A stretch of DNA of 64,000 bases from Euryodendron excelsum. Taxonomy: Eukaryota; Streptophyta; Magnoliopsida; Ericales; Pentaphylacaceae. The DNA is taken from contig CM065398.1 of the NCBI GenBank assembly GCA_033060915.1, positions 68,501 to 132,500 of the forward strand, read 5' to 3'. How positions within the stretch are numbered: position 1 is the first letter of the stretch; each line of letters begins with the position of its first letter. The notes under the pieces were generated by a model that made no database searches, was not told where the DNA came from, and saw only the letters and a list, made by a program, of their open reading frames with translations. A program made the translations under genes and the position numbers. Below, piece after piece: positions 10,040 through 20,865 of this stretch.

Positions 10040-11700
10040 TTTTACACCTTCTAAAAGCTCTCTTCAAAAATCTCTTCCTAAAAATCTCTTTTTCAACATA
10101 CTTTCCTAAAACTCTCCTTTTCAAATTGTTTTCAAAAACTCCCTTCGAAAATCTATTTTTCAAAACTCTCTTTTTCAACTCCTCTCCAAAATCCTCTCCT
10201 CAAAATCCATTTTCTAAAAACATTCCTCGCAACTCTTTCCAAAAACTCTCTTCCCAAAATTTTTCTTCTAGAAACTCTCCTCTAGGATCTTCTTTCCAAA
10301 ATTTTCGTTTCTAAAAACACACTTTCCAAAAACTCCTTCCTAGGATTCCCTTCTAGAAAATCTTCGTTTCTAAAAACACACTTTCTAAAAACTCCTTCCT
10401 TGGAGCCCCAAATCAAGCCCTAGAACCCATAATTAGGAAACCCTAATTTTCTTTCAAAAAACATGGTTTTCAAACTTTGCCCCAAACCTAGGTTTTCAAA
10501 ATCTCTTGTTTTCACATCCAAACTATACATGTTTCCAAAACCTATTTTCTATGTCAAAACTATAATTTTCCAAATCTAGGGTTTCTAGAATCTCATTTTC
10601 CAAATCCTTCCTAAATCCAATCTCCCTGTTTAGGAAACTAGATCCCGTCCTCCGTTTTTGGAAACAAATCCAACCTTTCTCTTTAAGAAACCAAATCCAA
10701 TCTCTTTTTAATCCAAATCTTTCCTAATTTAATTCCTTCCTAAACCATAAGTTTCCTAAACCTAAATTTTAAATCTTTCCTTAAATTTCAAAATCCAACT
10801 CTTTCTTAATTCAAATCCTTCCTAAACTTCGTTTTCCTAAATCTTAAGTTTCCTAAACTTGAATATAAAAATCTTTCCTAAGTTTTAAAACTCAACTTTC
10901 AAATCTTTCCTAAATCAACCCTTTCCTAATTCTACCCCTTTCCAAAATCTTTTTCAAATCCAAGCTTTCAAATCTTTCCTAAACTCAAACGTTTCCTAAT
11001 CTCAAGGTTTTCTAAAACTCTAAAACTTTCTAAATCTTAAACTTTCTAAATATCAAATCTTTCCAAATTCAAAACTTTCTAAATTTGAAACCTTCTTAAG
11101 TTAAATCTTTCTAAACTTCCAAGCTTTCTAAATTCTAAATCTTTCTTAAATTTCAAATCTTTCCAAATCTAAGACTTTTCTAAACTCGAGACTTTCTTAA
11201 TTCAAACATTTCCTAAATTGAAAACTTTCCTTTTTCAAACCTTTCCTAAAATGAAACTTTCTTATTTTCAAAACTTCCTTATTTTCAAAACTTCCCAAAA
11301 TCAAAATTTCCTTTTTTCAAACATTTCTAAATTCGAAACTCTCCTAATTTGAAAACTTTCCTAATTCAAAAACTTTCCAAAAATGAAACTTTCTTAATTC
11401 GAAACTTTCCTAAATCAGACCTCTCCTAATTCGAACATCTCCTAAAATCCAATCTTTCCAAATCTTCCAAGCCAAGTCAAATCTTTCCTAGGTCTCTTCT
11501 CTTTCCTAAGTCTAGGTTTTCTTCAACCTTCTCTTCTCCAAAACAAGTCCAAATCTATCTTTTCAAATCAAAGTCCAATCTTTTCCAAAATTTTAATTTC
11601 CAATCTCCTTTTCTAATCTCAAATCAAATCCAATTTTCAATTCAATCTCTTTCTTACAATCCAATCTCTCTCTTCAAGTCAATCTCTTTTCAATCGGACT
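10040..11700 (+). repeat. Degenerate CTTTCCTAAA / TTTTCAAAA low-complexity region of the LTR leader
   Basis: About 1.7 kb built from degenerate 10-14 base units such as CTTTCCTAAATTCAAA, C/T/A-rich on the sense strand and almost without G. It yields artificial ORFs (for example 10036-10314). The same region occurs in the other LTR copies at 14750-16000 (minus), 22020-23750 (minus) and 29100-30780 (plus). Confidence 0.8.
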
Positions 11701-12509
11701 CCGGTCCGAACTACGACTGACTTGATTCCCCCAAAGGGATACGTAGGCAACCTTCATAGGTGCGGTCACAATACTTTTCAAACTTTCAATTCTACCCTCA
11801 TGGGTATGGTTTTCAAAATCTTTTCAAATCTAAAATTCCAATTTCAAATTTCTATTTCCAAATTTTCAAACTTTCCAATTTCAATTCCATCTCTTTAAAT
11901 CTATTTTCAAATCAAATCAATCTCTTTCCAAATCTAATTTTCAATTCTCTTATTTTGCACTTGCATATCATGCATCATGTTAGTTTATAAACATTGTTTT
12001 TCAAAGTGAATAGGATTGACCATTAGCTAATTGGAGACTCTCATAGGTAAATCTAGGGTAGATTGACATGTAGGTACCGAAAGGGCGGGGTAGGGTGATA
12101 GCTTAGTGCGTCTTCGCTACACGTAACCAACCTCCGAACCTAGAATCACTGATTTCAAAGACCAAAAAGGAGTTATTTTTCTAAAAAATGGCTAAATGTT
12201 TTCCAAAGGTTGCCAAACAACCTGTTTTCCTAAAAAACCCTCTCTTGAGGAGATATTTTCAAATCGTTTTCCAAAAAACCTAAGTGTAGTCTTCGGATTA
12301 TTCTTAGTTTTTAGGTGACCTAACTCACCTTAATCAAGTTACGTGACGACTCCGAATCTTTTTCAAAAGCCCTTTATTCAAACCTGTTTTCAATTCAAAC
12401 CTAGTCGCACTCATTCTTCTAGGAGGGTGAGTTCTAACGAGAGAGTACAACATTTTTCCCGCTTGGGTGAGTATTCCTCGAGTGCGAAAAATCTGGGCAC
12501 GATAGTAAG

Positions 12510-14207
12510 CAATGGTCGGGGCATAGTCTTGGTCTTCCTACTTCATCCTTTTTCGTCAATCATGGGTTTAGGCTTGCGAGGACTCTGCTTACTCATGGGT
12601 TGCAGTTCCTGAATGGGATAAGAGTGAGGAGAGCATGCCTTTCATTTTAGTCATCCTATGTCTGAGTCCTTTTGCTTCCGCTAGTATTAGAGTTAAGGCA
12701 TTAAGTGTGAGCGACTTCATGAGTGTTTCTTAGCTTTCAGCATGTAACAATGGGGGACGAGGAGAGGTACCTTGAACCAACAAAAGGAAAAAGTCAGTGT
12801 CTTATTTTAACAAGTCTTTATGCAATGCATGCTCTAAGGATGCCCCTACTCGAGAGGGAACCTAATCATGATGTATTGACTCACTTTTGGAGATAAGGGG
12901 GTCTGCCCCTTTATGCAAGTACCTTACCATAGATCAAGTATCTATACTCATTCTTGCATTTATCCATTTGCGGAAAAGGGGTACATTGAACTTCTGGGTT
13001 TAAAACAAAAGAGACAAAGTACACTTTAATAGGGGGGAGGGAGAACTTTTTTTCTTTGGACTTCCACCTATCTACTTTTACATAAGAAAACCTAAACTAC
13101 TCTTGAGTTTTCGGATTCGCCTTCGTTGGATCTAATGTCGAGGAGGTCGCTGAGAGACCTTGTTGGTCAATTGCCCCTTATCTTCTTGGCAACCCTATCT
13201 ACGTGAGCGTAGAGGGATTGGGGCCCCTCTTATGGAATGAATTGATGTGCATGACATGAGTCCTTAGAATTACACGGGAACCCTTAGGGTTTAGGTAGTT
13301 TTAATGCAAGGGAGAGCAAACTTGGTGTCACTCTCTTTTGGTTGATCATATGCATGAGAATGCAGTGACTTGAGTTACTCTGGAACTCTTGTCTTGAGAT
13401 GCCATATTATATGCATGAATATGAATGCAAAAAGCATAAGGAGAGAGAATGCAATGGTAAAATAAACGTGCATGCATGAGCAGTTAGACAAGCATTATAA
13501 CAATAAGAATACGGTTATTATAATAACAGGAATAAACAGGTATAAAAGAAGGTAAAAGAGTTGCCCTTTCCTCCATGGTTTTGGAAAACGGTGAGAGTGT
13601 CTTAAATCCGGTAGAGGTTCGGCTATGTAAGGTGTCTATATGAGCATGAGGTTAAGGGTTTACTAATGCGTCCTAAAAAGGCTCGGTTCCCAGATCTTCA
13701 AACCTAGGCCCACTCCCCGAGGAGGTGCCATGATCAGTTGGTGATCCATGCGGGGGAATCATCAAGAGGCCGTAGGCGAAGAAACTTACATAGCATCTTG
13801 CCCACAACCAATATACCATTTCCCCTTCTAATTAGAAGGGACAGATCAGGGTAAAAATGCAAGTATGCAGAATGTAAGTGCACATGCAGTGTGTGTGTGT
13901 GATTTTTGAAAGCAGAGGAAATGGTTCAACAACTCCCATCCATCCTATTCGTCACATTCATTTATGCATAACAGTTAATAAAATGTAAACAAAAAGCCCA
14001 CCTACAAAACAAAGATGCAAGAGTTAGTATGTGGATGGCAAACTTAATGCAAGATAATATGAATGGAGTTAAATACATGTTTTTTGAAAACAACTTTGAA
14101 AATTTGATTTTGAAAATTGAAAGTGGATAGAATTGGACAAGTTAATTGAAGACTATACATGGGTGAAGGGTGAAGAGACATGACTATGGCCTAACCCTCA
14201 AAGTGTC
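12510..14207 (-). other. Leader and 5' gag side of the Tat-like element
   Basis: Continues, on the minus strand, the gag frame interrupted by solo LTR A at its right edge. Towards 14207 it becomes untranslated leader. Reading frames are short and broken. Part of it (about 13640-13790, CAGATCTTCAAACCTAGGCCC ... GTTGGTGATCC) is clearly homologous to 58630-58740, an older fragment of a related element. Confidence 0.6.
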
Positions 14208-14225
14208 CCTAATGGAGTCGCTAAC
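14208..14225 (-). other. Primer-binding site of the Tat-like element
   Basis: On the minus strand the LTR end GAGCGCGACA is followed by GTTAGCGACTCCATTAGG. This corresponds to the TGGCGACTCC-type primer site that follows LTRs of Tat-lineage elements, with one G to A change. The primer tRNA is not assigned here. Confidence 0.6.
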
Positions 14226-16064
14226 TGTCGCGCTCAGATTTTTCGCACTTGAAGAATACACACATAAACGGAAAAAATACTGTACTCTCTCGTTAGAACT
14301 CATCCTCCTAGAAGAATGAGTGCGACTAGATTTGAATTGAATAAAGGAATATTTGGAAAACATTTTGGAGTCGCCACCTAACTTGATTAAGGTGAGTTAG
14401 GTCACCTAAAAAACTAAGCCCAATCCGAAGACTACACTTAGAGTTTTTGAAAATGGTTCTCAAAATACTTTCTCAAGAGAGTGTTTTTAAGAAAACAGGT
14501 TGTTTAAAAACCTTTAGAAATATATGTAAGTCTTTTTTTTGAAAATAACTCCATTTGGTCTTTTGAGAACAGTGTTCTAGGTTTGGAGATTGGTTGCGTG
14601 TAGGGAAGACGCACTAAGACATCACCCTACCCTGCCCTTGAGGTACCTACATGTCTATTCATCTTAAATTCACTCATTAGAGTCTTCGATTAACAAATGT
14701 CAAAAACTATCCACTTTTGAAAAGAATTTTTAAAAGAAAGATGCATGATATGCAAGTGCAACAAAAGAGAGTTTGAAAATAAATTTGAAAAGAAGGATTA
14801 ATGTTTGAAATTGGAAAGAAAGTTTTGGAAATTGAAGATTTCAAAATAGATTTTTGGAACTGGAAATTTGGAAAAAGTTATGGAATTTGAGATTTGAAAA
14901 AAAGTTATGACCGCACCCATGAGGGTTGCTTATGTATCCCTTTTGAGGAATCAGGTCAGCCGTAGCTCGAACAAGAGTCTGATTGAAAATAGAAGGTTTT
15001 GATTTAAAAAAGAGTTGGAGTTAAACTTAGAATAGAAGATTGGAATTTGGAATTGAAAAGATTAGACTTTGGTTCGGAGAGATAGAACTTGGAAGAAGGA
15101 TTTGAACTTGTTTTGGAAAGATTGAGATTTAGGAAACCTAGACTTAGAAAATACAAGATTTAGGAAAGACTTGAGATTAAAAAAATTTGACTCGAATGTT
15201 GGACTTGGAAGATTTGAGAAAGACGAGATTTAGGAAAGGTTCGAATTAGGAAAGTTTCAAAATAGGAAAGTTCTGTTTTAGAAAATTTTTATTTTAGGAA
15301 AGATTTTGAATTAGGAAAGTTTCGGTTTAGGAAAGTTTTGAAATAAGAAAGGTTTAACTTAAGAAAGTTTCGTTTTAAGAAAGAAAGGTTTCGTTTTAAA
15401 AAAGTTTCGAATTAAGAAAGTTCCAAATTAAAAAAGAATTAAAATTGGAAAGTTTTGAATTTGGAATATTTGAAGTAAGAAAACTTTGGATTTAGAAAGA
15501 TTAAGAATTTGGAAAGTTCAGAATTTAGAAAGTTATAACTTAAGAAAGTTTTGAATTTAGAAAGTTTTGGATTTGGAAAGATTTGAAATTAAAAAGATTT
15601 GAAAAGTTAGATTTGGAAAGGTATGGAATTGGGGAAGATTTACATTGGGAAAGATTTGAAAGTTTAAGTTTTGGAGACTTAAGATTTAGGAAAGTATAAG
15701 ATTAGGAAAGAATGGATTAGGAAAGGTTTAGACTAGGAAGGCTTGAGACTCCTATTTCCTAAACAAAGGATTGAATTTTGTTTCTAAAAGAGGTATTTTG
15801 ATTTTGTTTTCAAAAACGAAGGATTGTATCTAGTTTCCTAAATGAGGAGATTGGATTTGGTTTGGATTTGACATGGATTTGGAAGGTAAAGTTTTGGAAA
15901 TCCTAGATTTTGAAGTAGAAAATAGGTTTTGGAAATGTATAGTTTTGATGTAGGAAATAGGATTTGAAAACCTTAAGTTTGAGGTCAAAATAGGGAATTA
16001 GAAATAATGTTTTTGGGAAAGAAAATTAGGGTTTCCTAATTGTTGGCTCTAAGGCTTGACTTGG
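14226..16064 (-). mobile_element. Truncated 5' LTR of the Tat-like element (U5/R side)
   Basis: Starts TGTCGCGCTCAGATTTTTCGC (reverse complement of the LTR end) and is collinear with solo LTR D from 21491 to about 23405. It contains GGTGAGTTAGGTCACC, the GGTTGCTTATGTATCCC block and about 1.2 kb of TTAGGAAAG-type degenerate repeats. Homology stops near 16064, where the next element begins with a GA-rich tract. The U3 half, including the promoter, is deleted. Confidence 0.8.
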
Positions 16065-16735
16065 GGAAAGAGAGAGAGACAGAGAGAACAAAAATTATGT
16101 AAAAAACTATATTATTTTAGAGGGGGAATCTTTCTATATATAGAAAGATTTGCACCATTTTGAAACGGTGCTAGCCAAACACTCTCGTAGGAAGGGTCGC
16201 AACTGTTGGAATTAAATTTGAACTTGCACCAGTTTGGTTCCCACCCAGTTCACACACATCTTGTTCAGACCGCATCCAAAAATTAAATATTAAAGCCCAA
16301 GCCTTTTTAATATTATTTTAATCGTACCCGCACCCAAACTGAGCCGAGCCGGGTGGCCAGTGGCAATGCGCGCGTGTATAGAGTATTGGGTCAACCCATG
16401 GGTTCCATAGGTACTCCCCCTTCCACAAAAGTGGGGTGCAGGGCCCCCCTTGGAGCCCAAACCCATCTCGAAACCTAGGCTTTATATACCTATCAATTTT
16501 TCAATAGAAAATCAATGTGAGAGCCGCCTTTAGTTCTACCCAATAACCATACTCATGGTACCTACTTTGGAGACCACTATCTCATTCAAACATCCATGGA
16601 TATGAGCAAGTAGATGCTTGTTCTTCATCTTCTCATGGAGGAGAACACAAAGCACCTTCAACCCACTAAAAAAGAGATGTGGGTCCCACCTTACCAATGG
16701 CTCAAAATTGGTGTGTCACACCAAATATTCCAACA
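16065..16735 (-). mobile_element. Left (3') LTR of element B, outer part deleted
   Basis: Aligns with 20862-21490 plus 32269-32308 of the right LTR: shared CTTTCTATATATAGAAAG, GTTGGAATTAAATTTGAACTT, CCATGGATTTGAGCAAGTAG-like and GTGGGTCCCACCTTA blocks. It contains the uninterrupted sequence CCACCTTACCAATGGCTC, the empty target site for the solo LTR that splits the right LTR. About 830 bases of the LTR equivalent to 20030-20861 are missing. Confidence 0.75.
16127..16150. repeat. Perfect 24-base palindrome in left LTR of element B
   Basis: AATCTTTCTATA followed directly by its exact reverse complement. It is kept unchanged at 20921-20944 in the other LTR although flanking bases differ. The centre is TATATA, so it may be a symmetric TATA element. 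Confidence 0.8.
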
Positions 16736-19700
16736 ATCCCCCACATGAATGAGATTGGCTATCAAAAAATAATGCCTAAAGAAATGCAGATGCACAAATG
16801 TAAAAGAGAGAGCAGAGCGGAAAAGTCACAGCATCAGGAAAGGTGGCTCTTGGCTTTGAACCTTCCTTAGTGAAATACTATCGGGTTTATTGGCTGACCA
16901 GTAAACATGATGTCTTGAACTGTTCTACCGTTTGTATAAACCGAGACAACAGTACTAACACGGTTTCTTCCCTATCTAAGTTTGATTCTTCGGTTGTGTT
17001 CGATTTGGCCTTGAACGATCCTGGTATTCATGAGTGCTTTTAGAGAATTGAAGCCTTTGCAATTCTCACAAAAGCGGCCCCTTCTCACTCATATAGGTGA
17101 TTTCTTATAGAGTGAGCAGATATAGATACTCCACTTGGTATCCAAGTAATAAGAATCATTAAAAGCATAGACTTATTAATATGAGTAGTCTGCCTTCCTC
17201 GTTCTATATTAAAAGCTGTAGTTTATCCTAACAATATTTCAGGGAATCAATATTTCACTATAAAATTAGGTAGTGGAACAAAGTTGCCCATTAATTTATA
17301 CTAAGTCGTCCTTAATTCGGTTGTCCTGTTGAATGTAGATCTTGGGATCTCCAATCAACTAGGTTGGGTTGCCATTAAGGTAACGTTTAAGATAATAGGC
17401 TTTAATGCCTAATCCTCTTGATGAATGAATTTCGATCTCTTACCAGCCCTAATAGAAAGATGATCTCTCAATATCCTTTGATTAAATTATTAATCATTAA
17501 ATATTACATTCCTACGAGTAATGACCTTTAACAAACGTGTTTGTCGTGTTTTGTCATTATCGAGAATTCTGTGTGTCTTAAGACGTTTAAGAAGTCACTT
17601 GATACTTCTTCCCTAGCTCTTGATTCCTCCACAGAATCTAGCTGTTTACTTCCATTGTGAGAATTTCTTAAGAAATTAATGCACTTCTTCTAAGACTTTA
17701 TCCAATTGTGAATTTAGCGTCTTCTAATCCATTAATCTAATTTTGACAATCTACCCTCTCTAGTACTTCTGGATGTATATGTGATCAGTACTTATTTGTA
17801 GCACAAGACTATCACCTTCTAGTGGATTAACCCTGGGTTTGAATAAAATACTTTATTCCTGCCAAGATATGTTTACCCTTGCCACTTGCGTGACCTCATA
17901 TGACGAAGTCACAACTACTGAGACTAGATCTTATCACATATCTATTAAGTATTTGAGTTTAAACTCTACTCCTTGAACCATTTGAATAACTTCATTCTTA
18001 GATCTATTAGGCATATCATCTGTTACCCATTTAGTTTTACCTCTATGTAAATTATTATTATAGTTAAGATATAAGGAAACTCCGTACATCTCTTTACTTT
18101 ACTAAAGTTATTGAGACTGCACTTAGTTCCTTTTCTCTTAAGGTTTCACATCTGACTTTAAAAGTTAGAAACATTCGAATCAGTCACTCTTTCCTTTATT
18201 TATCTAGAACTATTCTTCCTTCGAACCATAGACATAGAGTCTTGGGTCTCTTGCTAATTCATAAAGTCTTCAAGAGTCTTAGAGTGAAAAGCAAATGCAC
18301 AAGGAAGTCCTTTCCTAAAGAATGTCCCCCTTCTAGAATTAGGAAATACTCTCTCGAATAAGTTTAGAGTATTTAACGGATTATCGTCTACTATGGCATT
18401 CACATGCACAACTATGTTTAGGCAGACCAGGGAATAAACCCTCACACGATTTTATAATTTAGATTACAGATAACCCAAGCTATAATTATATCCATGTTAA
18501 CACAATGTTCTATGGGGTGTCCTAATGAGAATGTGTGTTTGAGAAAACAAAGTTTCCCCCCACAGGTCCTGGATTATCTAGAATTTAATAAAGTAGTACA
18601 CATCAACTCAATAAAGAGTTCGATTTCATTTTTCTAACAATCAAGTTACTGAATTAACTAGGTAATTATAGACAGGCGAATTTGGATGTTAAGTTATTGA
18701 AGCTACATCATCACCATGTCCAATACCTTTTACTCGTTTACTATATTCGTTCTCATACTCATTTGAGCATTATAACATGTGCATTGATTAATTTAAGTAT
18801 GCTATTCTAGTAGTACCACTAGGAACGTGGATAACTATAAGTATACTCTTTGATGGTACATTCTTAATTTAATACAATCAACACATGACAATTAACATAA
18901 GAGTTAGATATGTCATTACCATCACAAACATAGATATACTCAGATACATATATGGTCACTAAAAGTGTTCCAAGTTAGCAACTAAATAAGTTATGATACT
19001 AAACACATTAACGATACTAAACCCTAACAAGAAACTAGTAAGGACCATACGATCCTCCAGATGAGGAACTCTCAATCACTACCAACACAGGATCACGCGT
19101 CCTCTTCCACGCATGCTTGAGGGTGTCTGGCTGATAAGGAAAGTCCACATCATGAGAATTCTCGGGTTGTGTTAGACGCCTTAACCTCCGAAAGTAAGTG
19201 GGACACGGAACGCTCTTACGAGCGGTGTATCAAATCTTTCCATAGTAGTTTCGATAGCGCTTCGGTCCTGCCTCATTCGGTTAAATCACCTGCCTTAGCA
19301 GAATAGGCAGTGCCACTGGCCTAGGAAGAATAACGTCCTCTGGGCCATGAAGATGATACATCGTGTGTAACATAGGAGGACCGAACCAGTTTTGACCCAT
19401 GGTAATATTCTTATGATTAGAAATTATAGAATTACACAAACTTAATTTCTTATAAGAAATTAAAGACTTTACCAATTAAAATTGCTAATACACAAAGTAT
19501 CATATGCCTATATTCTTAAGGTTAGAAACTATAGAATATACTATTTTAATTTCTCAAATGAAATTAAAAACTCTAGCAATAAAAATTGCTCAACCACAAA
19601 GGCATGCTTTCACCGAAAACACATAAGCATGACAAGATAAACAACATGTAGCATCTAAGATATATAAAGATGTACTGATACAACTTATCATGCTAAACAT

Positions 19701-20029
19701 GCCATGGAAATAGAACTTTAACAAATTAACAACCACTATGCAAGTTAAGTTCATCACAACATTAGGATTCATGTCAATTGCTATGCAATACTAAACTCAA
19801 GTTTTTAGATATGTAACAGATTCATTTCAAAGATGAACAATCGCTTTCTAAGCAGCAAATAAAATAAATTTAGTGCCTTAGAAACATGAAAACTTTACAT
19901 TACCATTAAATCTGAATTCACACATAACTATGAACATCCTATACTCAACAACACACAATCACATGCAACTTCATAGGATCACTACATATGAAAAACACAT
20001 ACAAGTAGAAACAAAATCTGTCTTAATAT
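16736..20029. other. Internal region of element B, no coding recognised
   Basis: AT-rich sequence with no ORF above about 65 codons and no gag, RT or integrase motif. A moderately GC-richer block at about 19040-19290 (CTCCAGATGAGGAACTCTC ... CACGGAACGCTCTTACGAGC) may be the remnant of a conserved leader next to the 5' LTR, given the minus orientation. Confidence 0.6.
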
Positions 20030-20809
20030 TGTTGGAAAAATATTGTATAATTTTTTTCATATAAATTGTAGCCATAATAAAGTAAAATTAAAAATAATAA
20101 ATAATGTTTATGTAATAATGTGACATGGCATACTAAATAATTCATAAGCTATAATGCAATAAAATATGCAAGGAAAGGTAGATCAAGTCGAGTGTTACGC
20201 ACTCTCTCATTAAGATAGATTCGCTCCCTACATAGGTGCCCATGGGATTAACGGGTGCCTATCTGCAGGATAAAATGATCACAACACTGAAGAAGTAGCA
20301 CTATAATATTTAGGTCCAGCAAATGCAAATGTCAGATTCTACTCTCTCCATGAACAGTATGAATGTAATATGTATGAAAGAAAACATAAGAAAATTTCTG
20401 TCTAACTCAACACAGAATTATGATAGTAAATTTCATACAGAAACCTACACCGTTTCTGGCAAAATCAATATGGCATGATAACTAAAGACAGTATTTCATA
20501 TGCTGAAAATATACTGCAATTCTGTAGAATTTTAATGTAAAAATTCAATACAGAAATACAGAACAAAGTGGTTAAATTTTCATTGAAATTTACCACACAA
20601 CATATACAGAAATTAATTTGAAAAAAAAAACCTGAATAGAAATTCGTACAAAATTTCTAAGTCTGAAATGAAGATTATAAAGATTGATTGCACAGTTAGA
20701 ATCCGCCTAAAACAATCGCAGAAATCTGGATAGCACTTTGCCAGAGATGCGAACAGAAGTCGCCAAAATCTAGGCCGAATGTTGTCAGGTCGGTTGTGGT
20801 AGGACTTCG

Positions 20810-20812
<3 letters not shown>

Positions 20813-20861
<49 letters not shown>
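20813..20861 (+). repeat. (GA)n microsatellite
   Basis: About 24 uninterrupted GA units inside the right LTR of element B; the left LTR keeps only a short GA remnant at 16068-16086. Confidence 0.95.

Positions 20862-20865
<4 letters not shown>

Larger units (their letters stand above)
7253..12509 (+). mobile_element. Solo LTR A (Tat family) with target duplication GTAAG
   Basis: The LTR spans 7258-12504 (5247 bases). It begins TGTAAGCACCCCATTTTTG and ends GGGCACGATA, where other copies end GGGCGCGACA. It is flanked by GTAAG on both sides (7253-7257 and 12505-12509). No primer site or internal region is attached, so it is a solo LTR left by LTR-LTR recombination. Order along it: U3 start, CTCGAG/AGTAGCGG subrepeats, 157-bp array, GGCGCC inverted repeats, TATA box, transcribed leader, two hairpins, about 1.7 kb of degenerate CTTTCCTAAA sequence, and a conserved end (GATACGTAGGCAACC, GGTGACCTAACTCACC). 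It lies antisense inside the gag of the surrounding element. Confidence 0.9.
1..16064 (-). mobile_element. Tat-like Ty3/gypsy LTR retrotransposon with antisense aORF (composite, decayed)
   Basis: Read on the minus strand, the parts come in the order of a Tat-lineage element: truncated 5' LTR (14226-16064), primer-binding site (14208-14225), leader and gag (14207-12510 and 7257-6130), a region without recognisable pol, an ORF in antisense orientation (1190-4166), a polypurine tract (916-935) and a 3' LTR (1-915, continuing left of the window). The antisense extra ORF between the pol position and the 3' LTR is a known feature of some Tat/Retand elements. A same-family solo LTR splits gag at 7258-12504. 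Without it, about 8 kb of internal sequence remains, short for this lineage because protease, reverse transcriptase, RNase H and integrase are not visible. The lineage call rests on gag motifs, PBS/PPT type and architecture. Confidence 0.75.

Noticed and set aside
10036..10314. ORF rich in Phe, Ser, Lys and Leu
   Set aside because: Low-complexity CTTTCCTAAA sequence of the LTR leader; equivalent ORFs in the other copies (30871-31209, 23381-23790) are not conserved as protein.
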